This document shows, piece by piece, positions 22,824 to 33,366 of a stretch of 64,000 nt of DNA. The position numbers and the translations under genes were made by a program. The notes below the pieces were generated by a model. The model saw only the letters and a program-made list of their open reading frames with translations, was not told the DNA's origin and made no database searches. The stretch's first letter is position 1. Each line of letters starts with the position of its first letter. Source of the stretch: Symbiodinium kawagutii (taxonomy: Eukaryota > Sar > Dinophyceae > Suessiales > Symbiodiniaceae); contig VSDK01007199.1 in NCBI GenBank assembly GCA_009767595.1, positions 137,635-201,634 of the forward strand, written 5' to 3'.

Positions 22824-23040
22824 TTAATGTATTTCAAAATGCATAATGTCAAAAGTATACCTTAAACAATATTCATCATCATGAAGCGTTGGCCAAAATG
22901 ACAATGCAGCAATACCCACCAAAATTAGCCAGTCATCATAGTCATCAATAAATGATTTCATTGCCCAACTTTGGCCTAGGCAGCGTTCTTCATTCACAGC
23001 CAGGTGCCCTGGCACGGCCAGGCTTGGGGGCTTCAGCGGT
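22824..23040 (-). CDS. Exon candidate, unknown
   Basis: Open minus frame with SLAVPGHLAVNEERCLGQSW and AMKSFIDDYDDWLILVGIAA, ending at TAA. The first half is GC-rich and coding-like. The AT-rich second half may be intron. Confidence 0.28.
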
Positions 23041-23059
23041 GATGCCGAATGAATGTCAT

Positions 23060-23290
23060 CATATTTGATGAAGCATGCTGGTTAGTAGTGGTTGAAATAC
23101 TGGTTAGAATAGTGGCAAAAATATTGGTTTACAGTCCAGTGGTTAACAATGCTCAGTGGTGGTTATTAATGGTTCAAAGTGGCATAGTGGTGGGTAGTTA
23201 TGGATGGTGACTCACGACTATTAGTGGGTGATAGTGGTCAGAAGTGGTCAATTGCGGTCCAGAAAGATCGTTTGAATCGTTTGTGGTGGT
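23060..23290. repeat. Degenerate TAGTGGTT repeat
   Basis: GTGGTTGAAATACTGG, TAGAATAGTGGC, CAGTGGTTAACAATG and similar, strongly G/T biased. Confidence 0.5.
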
Positions 23291-24019
23291 TCATGGTGAT
23301 GAATGACGAAATTACGAACTACAGGGAATTCAACTAGCAGTTTCAATATATGCTGAATGAAAAATCATAAGCTCTCTGGATACTGTCTAGGTCAAAGGAG
23401 TTTGACGCTTTCTAAGCATTACAGTAGAAATCACAAAAAGAGGCTGGTGTATCTGACCGAAACAAGAGGACCAGTTTGTCGTCAACAGGAAAGATGAGCG
23501 GTTCATTTGTGTCATCCGAGTCCTTAATTGTCTTCAACCACGGTGCCACATCGGAGTCTTACCCAACAAGCTGCATGTGTGAGCGTACAGACGCTTTTGT
23601 ACACACGTATAACAAACCCACAAGCAATATCTCAAACAGAAGCAACGGACTTCACAAAAAGTAAAATTCTGACCAAGTGCAGCAGCTGATGGTTGTGGTG
23701 CATCATTGTGCACTCGTGTCAACGAAATGGAAAGTTGGTCGTTGCATGGGATTACATCCCAATCTCCCACAAACAATCAGAAACAACATATTTGTTGAAA
23801 CAAACATACAGCAGTTTAAGCTGCCAGCTCAGTTTAATGACTGCCCTGTCACGTGATAGAACATGTCATCTTTAGGAAACATTGTGGAAAAAATGTGATA
23901 TGCACTATGGCAAAGTAGCTGTATGCGAGACATGGGTTGATCTCTGCAAATTGCTGTCTCCAAAGTTAGCAAAAGATCTTACTCGTTAGCTTGTTCGCTT
24001 CTATATAACTTTCATGAAT

Positions 24020-24430
24020 CACCTGTCACCAGCTCATTGACCATCATTGGTGAGAATCTCACGTTGTGAGCCATAACTAACCAATGGTTTGCCATCACAT
24101 CCCGCTAGTCAACAACAAAACAAAAGCACCAGCCAATGTCTTCAAAGATGAACAATGAACCCACCAAACTACAAGCCATCTTTCAGCATGATCGACCGTC
24201 ACCAATCACACATTTGTTTGAAGCCCATATGGACCAGCGCCAACTTCGCCAACCACCGTCGAGCCTTACTGTATTAGCCACTGGCTAGCCCCTATTGACC
24301 ATTTCTATTTTAACATATTACGAACCATTGGTTATTGCTGTTAGTATCCATCATCAACCGTCATTGGGTCACTTTGAGTTATAAACAACCATCATAAAGC
24401 ATTATCAATCATCAACCATCATCAACTGGT
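24020..24430. repeat. Degenerate CCATCATC/CAACC repeat
   Basis: ACCATCATTG, AACCATCATAAAGC, ATCATCAACC words recur. It is the C/A-rich complement of the GGTTGATGATGG-type repeats elsewhere. Confidence 0.4.
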
Positions 24431-24518
24431 TGGTAGTTTCAACCCCAATGAAAAATATTAGTCAACCAACCAATTGTTAATGACTACTGGGGAAAAAAAT
24501 ATTTGAAACCACCAACCA
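24426..24518. mobile_element. M3 inverted-repeat element
   Basis: The left end is CTGGTTGGTAGTTTCAACC and the right end TTTGAAACCACCAACCA, with core AGTCAACCAACCAATTGTTAA. It lies just upstream of the exon candidate at 24530. Confidence 0.75.
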
Positions 24519-24529
24519 TCATCAACCAG

Positions 24530-24681
24530 AAACCATTGGTTCCAGGCACTGCCATCACAAACCCTCCGCGTCCACCATCTGCCTGCGGCGCTGCCAGATG
24601 TGGCCGCACCCGGAGCACTTGAACAAAAATGCCGTGACGAAACCAAAGTTCCCGTGGGGAAAAGCGCCGTGGCAAGGGCAG
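24530..24681 (+). CDS. Internal exon candidate, Cys/His-rich
   Basis: After CATCAACCAG the plus strand is open for 50 codons and ends at GGGCAG|GTACAGG. It includes SRHCHHKPSASTICLRRCQM and WPHPEHLNKNAVTKPKF. The Cys and His spacing could bind zinc but fits no named finger. Another plus frame is also open. Confidence 0.4.
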
Positions 24682-24981
24682 GTACAGGAGAAGCTAACCT
24701 GTGGGAATGGATATAAATGATGGTTCATGGTGGTTTATGATGGCTTTGAATGGATCATTGTTGATGCGTCATCATTGTTTTTGTAGTGATGGTTTCAGAT
24801 GGATCTTGATGGTCAACTGTGCTTAGATGTACCAACTTCACGATCCCTATTGATGGTTTTAGATGGATATTAATGATGGCTCATGGTGGTGAAATTGTGC
24901 TTAATTCATCATATCTACATAACTGCTTCAAAATCTCACACGAAGGCGGCGATGATTTCCATTCAACAACACTTAGATAAA

Positions 24982-25111
24982 TGGCTGTGGGTCAAATCCC
25001 TTAGTCTCCCTGGTTCCCCTATCATTCACCATTGGTTCCCTTATTATTGGTTGGTCATTACAAGCATTATAAGCCATAAACTTGATGGTTAACTGCTTGA
25101 CCCAGCTCGCC
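24982..25111. mobile_element. M2 element with AAAT target duplication
   Basis: The left end is GGCTGTGGGTCAAATCCC and the right end TTGACCCAGCTCGCC. AAAT lies on both sides. The body is longer than in other copies. Confidence 0.7.
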
Positions 25112-25278
25112 AAATTGCTGGACACGAAGCATCATGGAAATCGTCCGGTTGGAGCCACGATACTTGGGATTTCGACGTCCAAGATTTTCCTCACCTCGAG
25201 AGGCGCAGATCTTCACTCTTGTGCCATGAATTTCCCGTGTTCGTTGATTTGTGTTTTTCTCTGAGGCAGTGATTATCT

Positions 25279-25316
25279 TTCTCTTACTTTTCTTCTCTCT
25301 TTTTCGCTCTTTCTTG

Positions 25317-25347
<31 letters not shown>
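25279..25347. repeat. (TC)n-rich tract
   Basis: Pyrimidine-rich run with a perfect (TC)n core at about 25317-25335. Confidence 0.9.
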
Positions 25348-25519
25348 TTCTTCTATTCTGTCTGATTTAGGTGATAAAAATATTTTTGTGTAGCATCGGA
25401 AATATACACATATTGCATACAACCATACATATTTGGTGCCTTGACAAAACACCCATGTGTATAAAAGGACTCCATTCAAGTGTTGCTTATCTAATACCTA
25501 AATTTCTGACACTACGGAC

Positions 25520-25648
25520 ATGAGTCCTGGTAGTGATGACCCTGCAGAACCAGTGGACAACCGACGATGTGGCCAGTCATCCCATGTCAAGCTTCACTGC
25601 TTTCTTCAACTCTCCTGCTACATGCTTGGCTGCCGCAAGTCATAGAGT
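25520..25648 (+). CDS. Short open frame, unknown
   Basis: The ATG at 25520 opens 42 codons to TAG: MSPGSDDPAEPVDNRRCGQS, then SHVKLHCFLQLSC. The frame is also open upstream for several codons. Too short to be sure. Confidence 0.28.
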
Positions 25649-26417
25649 ATCGTCCTTGTCCATGGGGTGTACTCATTCAAGATGAATCTCATACAACCAC
25701 ATTGATCAATTTGATCAAATTATTCACAGTGCTTACAGTATGTACTCAGTCAGTATGTTTCGTTCAGCATGAACATTGCGGATGATGAGTAAGGATCAGC
25801 TATGAGCCATCTAGAACCTGTATTGCTCACTATTCATCTATTTCTCCTGTTACTACAAGAAAAAACTTGGGACTTGGAAATTTTGGTTCTTTGGTTGTGG
25901 TCAATTGTGTGTGTTAGTTGTGGTATTTAACAACCAATACTGAAACAAAACATCCAAAAAATCAGCTTCATCCCCTAATGAGAACCCGTGGCCCCAGGGG
26001 TGGATCCTATTGAGGGCAACTCCTACAGCAACTGTTTACAATATTCAAAACGGTTTCAATGAATAAAGAAATGTAAAAGGAGGAAGTGGAGAAGCAAAAA
26101 GTTTTTTTACATAAGCTTGTTTTCTTGTTTGGGTTGTCCTTTCTACAGCAAGTATTTACAATGTTCAAATGGGTTCTAATAAACGCTTTTAACAGAATAA
26201 CATGGAAAAACAAAAAGTATTTTTAGTTATCAAGGGATGCCGGGGACCCAGAATTCCAAAAAAACCTGAAGAAAACATGCTTGAGGAGGTTGTATGTGGG
26301 GTGGGTAGTAATAAGATAAAAAGATCCATTTGGTTAATTAGCCAGTTGCTTCATAAAGATTGATGATGCTTAGATAGAGTAGTTACAATCACAGTTGCGT
26401 ATGGATCATCAATTCAG

Positions 26418-26499
26418 TCTGACTATCCCGAGTCACAATCCCGAGAGCAAAATGAGTTCATGTCTGCCAGGTCAACATTTTTCGGATTCAAAAAACAAG
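26418..26499 (+). CDS. Internal exon candidate, unknown
   Basis: After CATCAATTCAG the frame reads SDYPESQSREQNEFMSARST, then FFGFKKQ, and ends at CAAG|GTACTG. Small but well bounded. Confidence 0.35.
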
Positions 26500-26599
26500 G
26501 TACTGATGCATCATGATGCATCCCGGGATTTTTGGAGAAGTACACAACGAACGGATAATATTCATCAGCCACTGTCCACCATGCGTAATCATATTTGAT

Positions 26600-27030
26600 T
26601 TCTGATCCACCAAAAACGTGCTATTTCAATACAACAACATTGTTCAAATAACCATTGTGACTTTAGTCTTTATCTTTGACTAATCAGCAGTCTTGATAGA
26701 TGCCACCAACTGTACGGCTATTACATCATGATTGGTCAACATATATGTCGTTAATATTAGTGAATCCTTATTGCCCATAATCAATGGTACAAAACCAACA
26801 TGTTCCATGATCAGCTTGGATTTGATGCGTCTTAATCATCATTGAACACTATCATTACCAGCGAATAAACATCATCAACAGAAATAGACCGTCACCCACC
26901 ATCATTAAACCCTTAATTCACCAGGGACATCAATCGTCCCAAGCCAACATTACAATCATCTTTCGACATCTTTAGACCACCATCGACTACCATTTGGTCA
27001 CAACAAACTCCTAGCAGCTCCATAGCTCCC
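26600..27030. other. No supported gene
   Basis: CCATCATT/AACATCATC-rich sequence related to the degenerate repeat at 24020-24430. Confidence 0.35.
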
Positions 27031-27111
27031 CTTTTAAAGTGATATATGGATACCCCAAACATCCGCAAACCAACAGCTCGTTAACCATAGGACACAATCT
27101 GCTAGCGCATC

Positions 27112-27565
27112 TCATTTCCGCGCCAACACATCACGCGTCAACGCATCCGCTCGCGTGCGCTGGACAACGGTCTTCGAACCGCGGTCGTCTGCTGGCAAGG
27201 CGAAACGCTCTGGCAAACTACCCTGAAAATGGAATATCGTCCTTCATTTATTGTGCTTTACAATTTAATCACGTAACTGACTATTGGATCTAACAAAAAG
27301 AAGCATGGGATTTTTGGTAAGTTCCAAGCCAGTTTCTATAGCGTTCTGCACCCTTGCAGGCTTGATGTTCCAGTCCTTGCTTGATACTTTCGCACATGTT
27401 TGGACCAATAGCTGGCTGGCCATTTTCGGTGCACTTCGCTCAAGCGGTTCGCCCAGCCCAATAGGTCTCAAATGGCAACGGAAAGGCCTTGGTGCGACGG
27501 TTGGATGCCTTGGTTGCTATCGCTGCACCACTTAAACCAGCAAGAAACCAGTAACTTGGTGGTTT
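27112..27565 (-). CDS. Two-exon gene fragment, unknown product
   Basis: The first exon would start after the TTGAG of the M1 copy at 27558-27653 and run to 27295. One minus frame is open for more than 65 codons (SAPKMASQLLVQTCAKVSSK, then IKPARVQNAIETG). Near the M1 end another frame reads KPPSYWFLAGLSGAAI. A 72-bp GT-AG intron (27223-27294) with acceptor TTCCATTTTCAG joins, phase 0 to 0, an exon reading GSLPERFALPADDRGSKTVV to TGA at 27112. The plus strand is also open across the first exon, so strand is likely but not certain. Confidence 0.42.
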
Positions 27566-27653
27566 CTCAAAAGGAAGGACTCCTATGAAATGCTTCATTT
27601 ATTACCTGCCAATAAAGCATGATTTGGGGGCACCCCTATTTTCAGAACCCCCC
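27558..27653. mobile_element. M1 element with ACTT target duplication
   Basis: The left end is GGTGGTTTCTCAAAAGGAAG and the right end CTATTTTCAGAACCCCC. ACTT lies at 27554-27557 and 27654-27657. Confidence 0.75.
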
Positions 27654-28068
27654 ACTTGGAAGTAGCTCAGATGTGTTGATACGTGATCTGACACAAAGAA
27701 TCATCGTTGGAGTTATTCATGTTTGACCTAACCTGATCTTGCCCCAATCATTAAGAGTTGCATCAGGCAAATCTCCCAAGAAAAATCAACTGCTCTATAC
27801 CTGCGTCGTGAACTTGGCTAAGGCTTTGCCACGCCAAAGTCCCACATGAAGTCCCCTGCTGATTCATCCCTCTAAACCGCCTGGAATTTGAAGCAAACAT
27901 AGCTTCAGATGATCATGATCCAGTCATCCTCAGCTACCTCAATCATAAACCCATGAAGCTCCAAGATCACCTTCAGCCAACGACCAAGGACACAAACACA
28001 CACACAGTTGACAGCACGCAACAAGTATGTGGCTTTATGATTGAACGGACACTTGTCTTGTCGTGCAG

Positions 28069-28119
28069 GAAATGAACAACAAAACATCATCAAGCAAATG
28101 GCAGAGAGACAGTCCCTTG
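28069..28119 (+). CDS. Small internal exon candidate
   Basis: The acceptor CTTGTCTTGTCGTGCAG is excellent. The 51-nt exon reads NEQQNIIKQMAERQSL and ends at CTTG|GTACTC. Length is a multiple of three. Confidence 0.42.
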
Positions 28120-28906
28120 GTACTCAGAATGCCTATTCCAATGATGTTACTGCATGAAGTATCAATGATCAATGTGTGCGTCTCAATCCAAAGAAACATT
28201 ATTATGATTACCCAGAAGAAAAATCATTCCGGGATTACTTTTGTCATTTCTTCTGACGAAAGAGACACAGTAAACGAAGCGTTGTAGTTCAGAAGTTTTT
28301 ATCACTGGGTTGGTTGACGGCAAAATCTGCTCTGAAATTCTAGGTTAAAACAAGAGGTTGCAGATTTTCCATCAACCAACCCAATGATTTGCCTGATCAC
28401 AGTGCTCAGTTGCTGAGATTGCATCTATCGATAGTAGTTTCCACCTGAGTCACGCGCGAATGTTCGCATGGCAAAGTTGCTGATGCAGTCATGGGGGAGC
28501 CCACAGCACAACTGATGGGTGGTTAGTTTCACCATCTGCAAACAATATGCTCTTCAATCAATCAACCATTCCGAATATTAGGGAACATGAGAATTGTTTA
28601 AAACGACCAATCAGTTGTTTTTCTTAAACGGTAATTCTCACTACACTTAGTACACCATTTTGGAAAAAACGTGTGTAGTCAGATGGCCTGCTAGGCCATG
28701 AAAAACACATGCACCCCTAGTTTGCACACACACCAACACATCACAGTGCAGTCAGTTGCCTATTCTAGTCGTCTTCCAAGTATTCACTTTGGCTTGCATT
28801 TGGTTATGATCCATACTAAAATTACGGACAAACAAACCACTGCTGCTGTTCCTATCAGTTGAACATTGCTCGAAGAATCAGTGAGAAACACTGGCTATAC
28901 GCAGTG

Positions 28907-29007
28907 ATTTAGGGTTTAGGGTTTTAGGGTTTAGGTTTTAGGGTTTAGGGTTTTAGGGTTTTAGGGTTTAGGTTTTAGGGTTTTAGCGTTTTAGGGTTTA
29001 GGGCTTG
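28907..29007 (+). repeat. Interstitial telomere-like repeat
   Basis: About 13 units of TTTAGGG mixed with TTTTAGGG and one TTTTAGCG. TTTAGGG is the telomere unit of dinoflagellates, other alveolates, plants and some algae. Confidence 0.95.
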
Positions 29008-29009
29008 GG

Positions 29010-29402
29010 GCTTCTTGATTCTCAGAGTTTCAAAACAACGGGCCTGCGCAGGGTTTTGAACAGTTGAGAAGACTAACTCCTGGGCAGGTCTTGTGCACCC
29101 GGGCAAACCATGGAGTCTTGCCGTAACATTATTAGTAGCCGTCCATCTCACAGGAAGATTGTCATTTCGCGTGGTGCTCTGGAAATCCATGGTGCCAACA
29201 TACCAAGTGTGGCAACATGGCTTGGTATTTTTGCGGATACAAAAGCTGTTCATGGCTTGGTATTTTGCTCCTAATACCTCACCAAATGTGGCAACATTCC
29301 CATTCATGGCATGGGAATACCTCACCATTCATCGCAACTGGTTGCACGAGCCAGGACTTTGAGTCGCTCGACCAACCGTATGACGATGAACCGGTGATTT
29401 GA
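29010..29402. other. Sequence with internal repeats beside telomere-like block
   Basis: TGGCTTGGTATTTT occurs twice, TGTGGCAACA twice, and ATTCATGGCATGGGAATACC mirrors nearby words. Both strands are open for about 90-115 codons, partly because of this. A plus frame ends SLDQPYDDEPVI-TGA. No family is recognised. Confidence 0.35.
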
Positions 29403-29422
29403 TGTCGTCATTATGAAAGGTA

Positions 29423-29530
29423 CTGGTTGGTGGTGCGAACAGCCACCCCGTCATGAGAAAAATGCCTACCAACCAACCATTTGTGAATAACTACTAGGGA
29501 AAATAGAAAATGTTTAAAACTACCAACCAG
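29423..29530. mobile_element. M3 element with GGTA target duplication
   Basis: The left end is CTGGTTGGTGGTGCGAAC and the right end TTTAAAACTACCAACCAG. GGTA lies on both sides. The core is CTACCAACCAACCATTTGTG. Confidence 0.75.
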
Positions 29531-29639
29531 GGTAATTAATAATAATCTTAGATTGACTATCCCCGCTGTAGTTCAAGATTGGTCGATCTCATTTTTCCAA
29601 ACATTGAATCACCGTAACTACCGTTCTTCACCATCATTG

Positions 29640-30071
29640 ACCATTCTTAATTCCTGATTGTATATGTCGTGAGGAAATAAATCACCCATTTTGGGATGGG
29701 CCACCACTCATGCCGGAAGCTTCGGTGTTGGTGTTCAGAAGCTCCGAAAAGCTGTTAGATTTTCAAGCAACAGTTGAGGATAGCTACGACAATGTCAAGC
29801 TTCAGTTGTATGACGCGATCCCTGTTCCAAATGGCGATATTGACCATGCCCACATGTTTGAGTGGTCCCACATGAAGCCAACCCAACCCCAACCCTGCGC
29901 GGCCAAACCTTTTTAAGGCAGAGTCAAGCGAAGAGTCTCAGCTTCTTCGAAACGTCTCTTGCCAAGGCAAGGTTACCTGATGAAGTGCTGACAAAAGTTG
30001 GATCAACAAATCCAGGGATTCAAGAGGATTCATGCTTAGTCTACATTCTGTTCTCTGGTTGGAAGTTCTGA
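29640..30071 (+). pseudogene. Coding relic with a frame change, unknown
   Basis: A plus frame is open from 29640 to TAA at 29916, with SVLVFRSSEKLLDFQATVED and VKLQLYDAIPVPNGDIDHAH. A second frame overlaps from 29862 to 30071, with SLSFFETSLAKARLPDEVLT and KVGSTNPGIQED. Residue choice looks protein-like on both sides, so one base gained or lost near 29880-29915 is the simplest reading. An unseen intron is the alternative. Confidence 0.4.
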
Positions 30072-31001
30072 GAATGTCTTAGAATTGTGGATTTTTCATG
30101 ATTAATTAAACAATAATTTGCTTTCAAAAGCAGGTTGCTAATTTACGATTTGACATGGACTGAACCGAGAAATGCAGCCGGGCTGATTGGTTCACTCGAC
30201 TCAGTATGACTCAGTGTGCTCTCATGCGCAATGACAAGTCCGCAGCAAAGAACTGTTACATGTCTGTGGAACCATGGCTTCTGGACAGTAAATTACAGTG
30301 TTGAAATTCCAGATCAATGAACTGAGAACTTCTTCCATCAATTACCAACCAATGACTTTTGCAAATATCAAGAGTGTTTTGCCGCTTCCCTGAGTACCCT
30401 TCCAGCGAGCCGACCAAAAGCAGTGGTCTCTCTACCATGGTCCTCAATATTCAGGTTGTGGATAGCCAGCCATACCTCCCTCAGAAGGGGTGCTTGGATG
30501 TTCCCAGAACGAGCAAGCCAAGTGGTCCTTCATGAAGACAAGGTGCCTTCATCAAGCACTCGTGTTGGGTTTTAGTGACTAGAAAGAACCATCCCCAGCC
30601 GCTCAGTTGATAAAGCATGGTCAAATAGCAGGTGGTAGCAAGTCTTACTTTTGCCCAACGAGAAATCAGCGAAGTATGTGAATACTTGGTGTTCATTCTT
30701 GTGGATAGTACACTATCAACCCAATCATATGCGCTTGGCCAACAAATCAATGACGAAGCCCAACACCAATTGGCAGATCCCCATAGTTACCATATTCACT
30801 ACCCCCACGAAGTGGATAAGAAATCATTTGATCAACCACTATAAAATGGTAACTGCAATAACGACTAATTAGATCCGCCCTGCCGATGGTCTATGATGTA
30901 ATCAACCACTATCATTCACTGGAATAGATTTTCATCACCGTTGAGTGCATAATTAGCTACTTAATCAACAATTAAGTGGACTATCGTTTCATCCACCCTG
31001 T

Positions 31002-31096
31002 CTGGTTGGTGGTTGAACCACCCATATCAAAAATATGTTAGTCAACCAACCATTTGTTAATACATTTGGGAATATAAAAACATGCTTGAAACCACC
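31002..31096. mobile_element. M3 inverted-repeat element
   Basis: The left end is CTGGTTGGTGGTTGAACC and the right end TTGAAACCACC, truncated before AACCAG. The core AGTCAACCAACCATTTGTTA is perfect. Confidence 0.75.
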
Positions 31097-31273
31097 ATGC
31101 ACAACAATGTTGTGGGTTTATTAAGCATATGACTGTTCTTTAAACAGGCGCACCAACAAAAAGTGCACCGGCATTCCATGAGTTATTCCCTATGATTCAC
31201 CATTTTAATTTTTGTTGCTTAGCAGCTGATTGGTGGTTACAACATAACGAGTTGGCTCTGACCTAGCACCTAT

Positions 31274-31373
31274 CTGGTTGGTGGTTTCAACCCGTATCAA
31301 AAAATGTTAGCCAACCAACCATTTGTTAATGTTGCTAGGGTAAATAAAAAAACGGTTTAGAACCACCAACCAG
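31274..31373. mobile_element. M3 element with CTAT target duplication
   Basis: The left end is CTGGTTGGTGGTTTCAACC and the right end TTAGAACCACCAACCAG. CTAT flanks both sides. This is the most complete M3 copy. Confidence 0.85.
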
Positions 31374-31379
31374 CTATAG

Positions 31380-31790
31380 GTTGTAAGCCCTCAAAACTCT
31401 TGAAACCATCAGCCAGCTGTCAAGTGGACTTCTAGTGGACTATAGGGGACTATCAACCTCTATGAACAAATGGACTATAGACTATAGGCTATGAACTTGA
31501 AATCACCAGACTTAGCAACTACTAGACTGTAAATGAATACCAGCTACAGTTTAATAATATAATAATTTAACTAGCTGGTTATTAAATGTATACACAATAA
31601 ATGAATACCAGCTGCTGGAAGACCAGCTCTAAAGAAATAAGTACCAGCTATAGTTAAATTAACCAGCTGGACTTTAATAATACCAGCTATAGTTTAATAA
31701 TCCAGCTATAGTTTAATTATATACATAATAAATAAATACCAGCTATAGGCTCTGGTTTAATAATCCATTACCAGCTGGACTCTCATGTCA
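31380..31790. repeat. CCAGCTATAGTTTAATAA-type repeat region
   Basis: TACCAGCTATAG, CCAGCTGGAC and AATAATCCA words recur with irregular spacing, with no stable period. Confidence 0.6.
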
Positions 31791-31798
31791 TCAACCAG

Positions 31799-31924
31799 CT
31801 GCACTCGTCGTCTCCAGCTCCCTGCCGAGGCACTGGAAATCCACACCGAAGCACCAATCGCCAGGATCGCCGCCAGGCCTGGGAAAGGCCGGCGACAGGG
31901 GAAACCATGGGGGAAACCAGGGAG
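31799..31924 (+). CDS. GC-rich internal exon candidate
   Basis: Bounded by CATCAACCAG and GGGAG|GTAACTG, a near-consensus donor. Two plus frames are open throughout: LPAEALEIHTEAPIARIAAR (then PGKGRRQGK) and LVVSSSLPRHWKSTPK. About 60 percent G+C against an AT-rich repeat on its left. The boundaries are more certain than the frame. Confidence 0.42.
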
Positions 31925-31989
31925 GTAACTGTAGGGATACCCAGGGAAAGCATTGGATCCATGATGGATAACTGTGGGAATAGTTCACT

Positions 31990-32101
31990 TGGTGGTTTCT
32001 TAAAGTCGGAAACCCATGGAAACCCAACAAAAATGGTTGGTTGATCACTAGAAACGATTCAGAAAGGATGATTTGGGGGTACACCTATGACTTGAGAAAC
32101 G
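31990..32101. mobile_element. M1 inverted-repeat element
   Basis: The left end is TGGTGGTTTCTTAAAGTCGG and the right end CTATGACTTGAGAAACGCG, with the terminal CCACC changed. Confidence 0.6.
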
Positions 32102-32590
32102 CGCGGGGCTAACCAATGCTTAATGATTGGTGGGTCGTGATGGTGAATGGTGGTTGATGTTTGATGATTTGATTCATGATGGTGGTTGATGGTGTGTGGG
32201 TAGGGAATGATGATTCGAAATGGCTGTTCATTGCTAACGATGGTGAAACATGGCAAGTCAATGCCAGCGGCCAATAGGGGCCATTGGATTTTGTTGTAAT
32301 TTCATGGTTATATCAACATGGATGGCAAGCCTTTGAATATCAATGATATATAACAGGTGCTGCCCAATTCAACAATCAGTTGATCGGTGACAAAGCAGGT
32401 TTGAACGACTGGTGATCAATGGTTGCACTGCTAACAGCAACCAACAGGTGGAGTCGCGACCCTTTTGGCTTCGTCGTGATGGCAAGCAACAGTTCAACGG
32501 CGGAAGGTCAGCAAGCAATTCATTAATTGATTGTGGTGAATACCCAGCCGTTACCTTCCTGATCTTGTGAGTGCTAACCGCTAACCAAGC

Positions 32591-32857
32591 ATGCTGGTAT
32601 CTGTTTGCCTGAAGCACCTCGTAAATCAAGTGCTAAAATCCCACACTACAATCATCCACCAGCAGTGTGCATCTCTTGAATCTGTTGAATCAACAGTCAG
32701 CTGTGCAGAAGTGACAATGATGTGCGGCTCACTTTTTCAAATCAAAGACTGGTGTTACCTTACGCCATCCGCTTTCAGCCATGGAGCTGAGGGTCTTAAG
32801 TGGTCAAAGCTGGTTGCACGAGTAAAAAGACTTGCACATTACAAAAGTGCTCTGTGA
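32591..32857 (+). CDS. Open frame in duplicated block, unknown
   Basis: 88 codons to TGA, with SCAEVTMMCGSLFQIKDWCY and SHGAEGLKWSKLVARVKRLA. Coding-like in residue choice. The start is uncertain. The right copy carries the same 3' part. Confidence 0.35.
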   Translation: MLVSVCLKHLVNQVLKSHTTIIHQQCASLESVESTVSCAEVTMMCGSLFQIKDWCYLTPSAFSHGAEGLKWSKLVARVKRLAHYKSAL

Positions 32858-32876
32858 ACTGCGAATTTTGCGAAAA

Positions 32877-32952
32877 GCAGTAGTTCAAGTAGAAGTAGTG
32901 TAAGTAGTGGAAGTAATCGTAGTAGTAGTGGAAGTAGTCGTAGTAGTACTAG
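32877..32952. repeat. Degenerate (AGT)n tract
   Basis: GTAGTAGTGGAAGTAGTCG-like triplet runs. Repeated at 36110-36185. Confidence 0.8.
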
Positions 32953-33069
32953 AGAAATCAGCAGCGACGGTTGCTCAGGTTGCTGACTCTGGTGCTGATG
33001 TTACTGATACACTGATAGTAATGAAACATGTCATGTCGTCTTTGCTGTTTTTGGCCGTGGTGCTGCTTC

Positions 33070-33139
<70 letters not shown>

Positions 33140-33148
33140 GCTGTTGCG
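33070..33148. repeat. (TTG)n tract
   Basis: About 26 TTG triplets with one TCG interruption. It makes the poly-Leu (plus) and poly-Gln/poly-Asn (minus) frames around it. Confidence 0.95.
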
Positions 33149-33233
33149 GTTGTGGGCTCTGTTCCTGGCTCTTGTTGTAGTTCTCAATGATCGTCAGATG
33201 TTGATGACACTCGGCATTGATGGACCATATCAC

Positions 33234-33366
33234 TTAATTTTGCTGAGATTCCTCCGCGGCTGCCACAAACCTTGGCACACGCGCGACACGGACGTGACCA
33301 AGCCTATGCCATGCCGGGTCTGGATGGCTCAAGCCGCTCACCTGAATTTGTGTGGGATTCGCCACC
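33234..33366 (-). CDS. Open frame in duplicated block, unknown
   Basis: The ATG at 33366 opens 44 codons to TAA, with MVANPTQIQVSGLSHPDPAW and VRVARVPRFVAAAEESQQN. ATTCAG|GTGAGC inside it is a strong donor, so only the first part may be exonic. The same occurs at 36467-36599. Confidence 0.3.
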
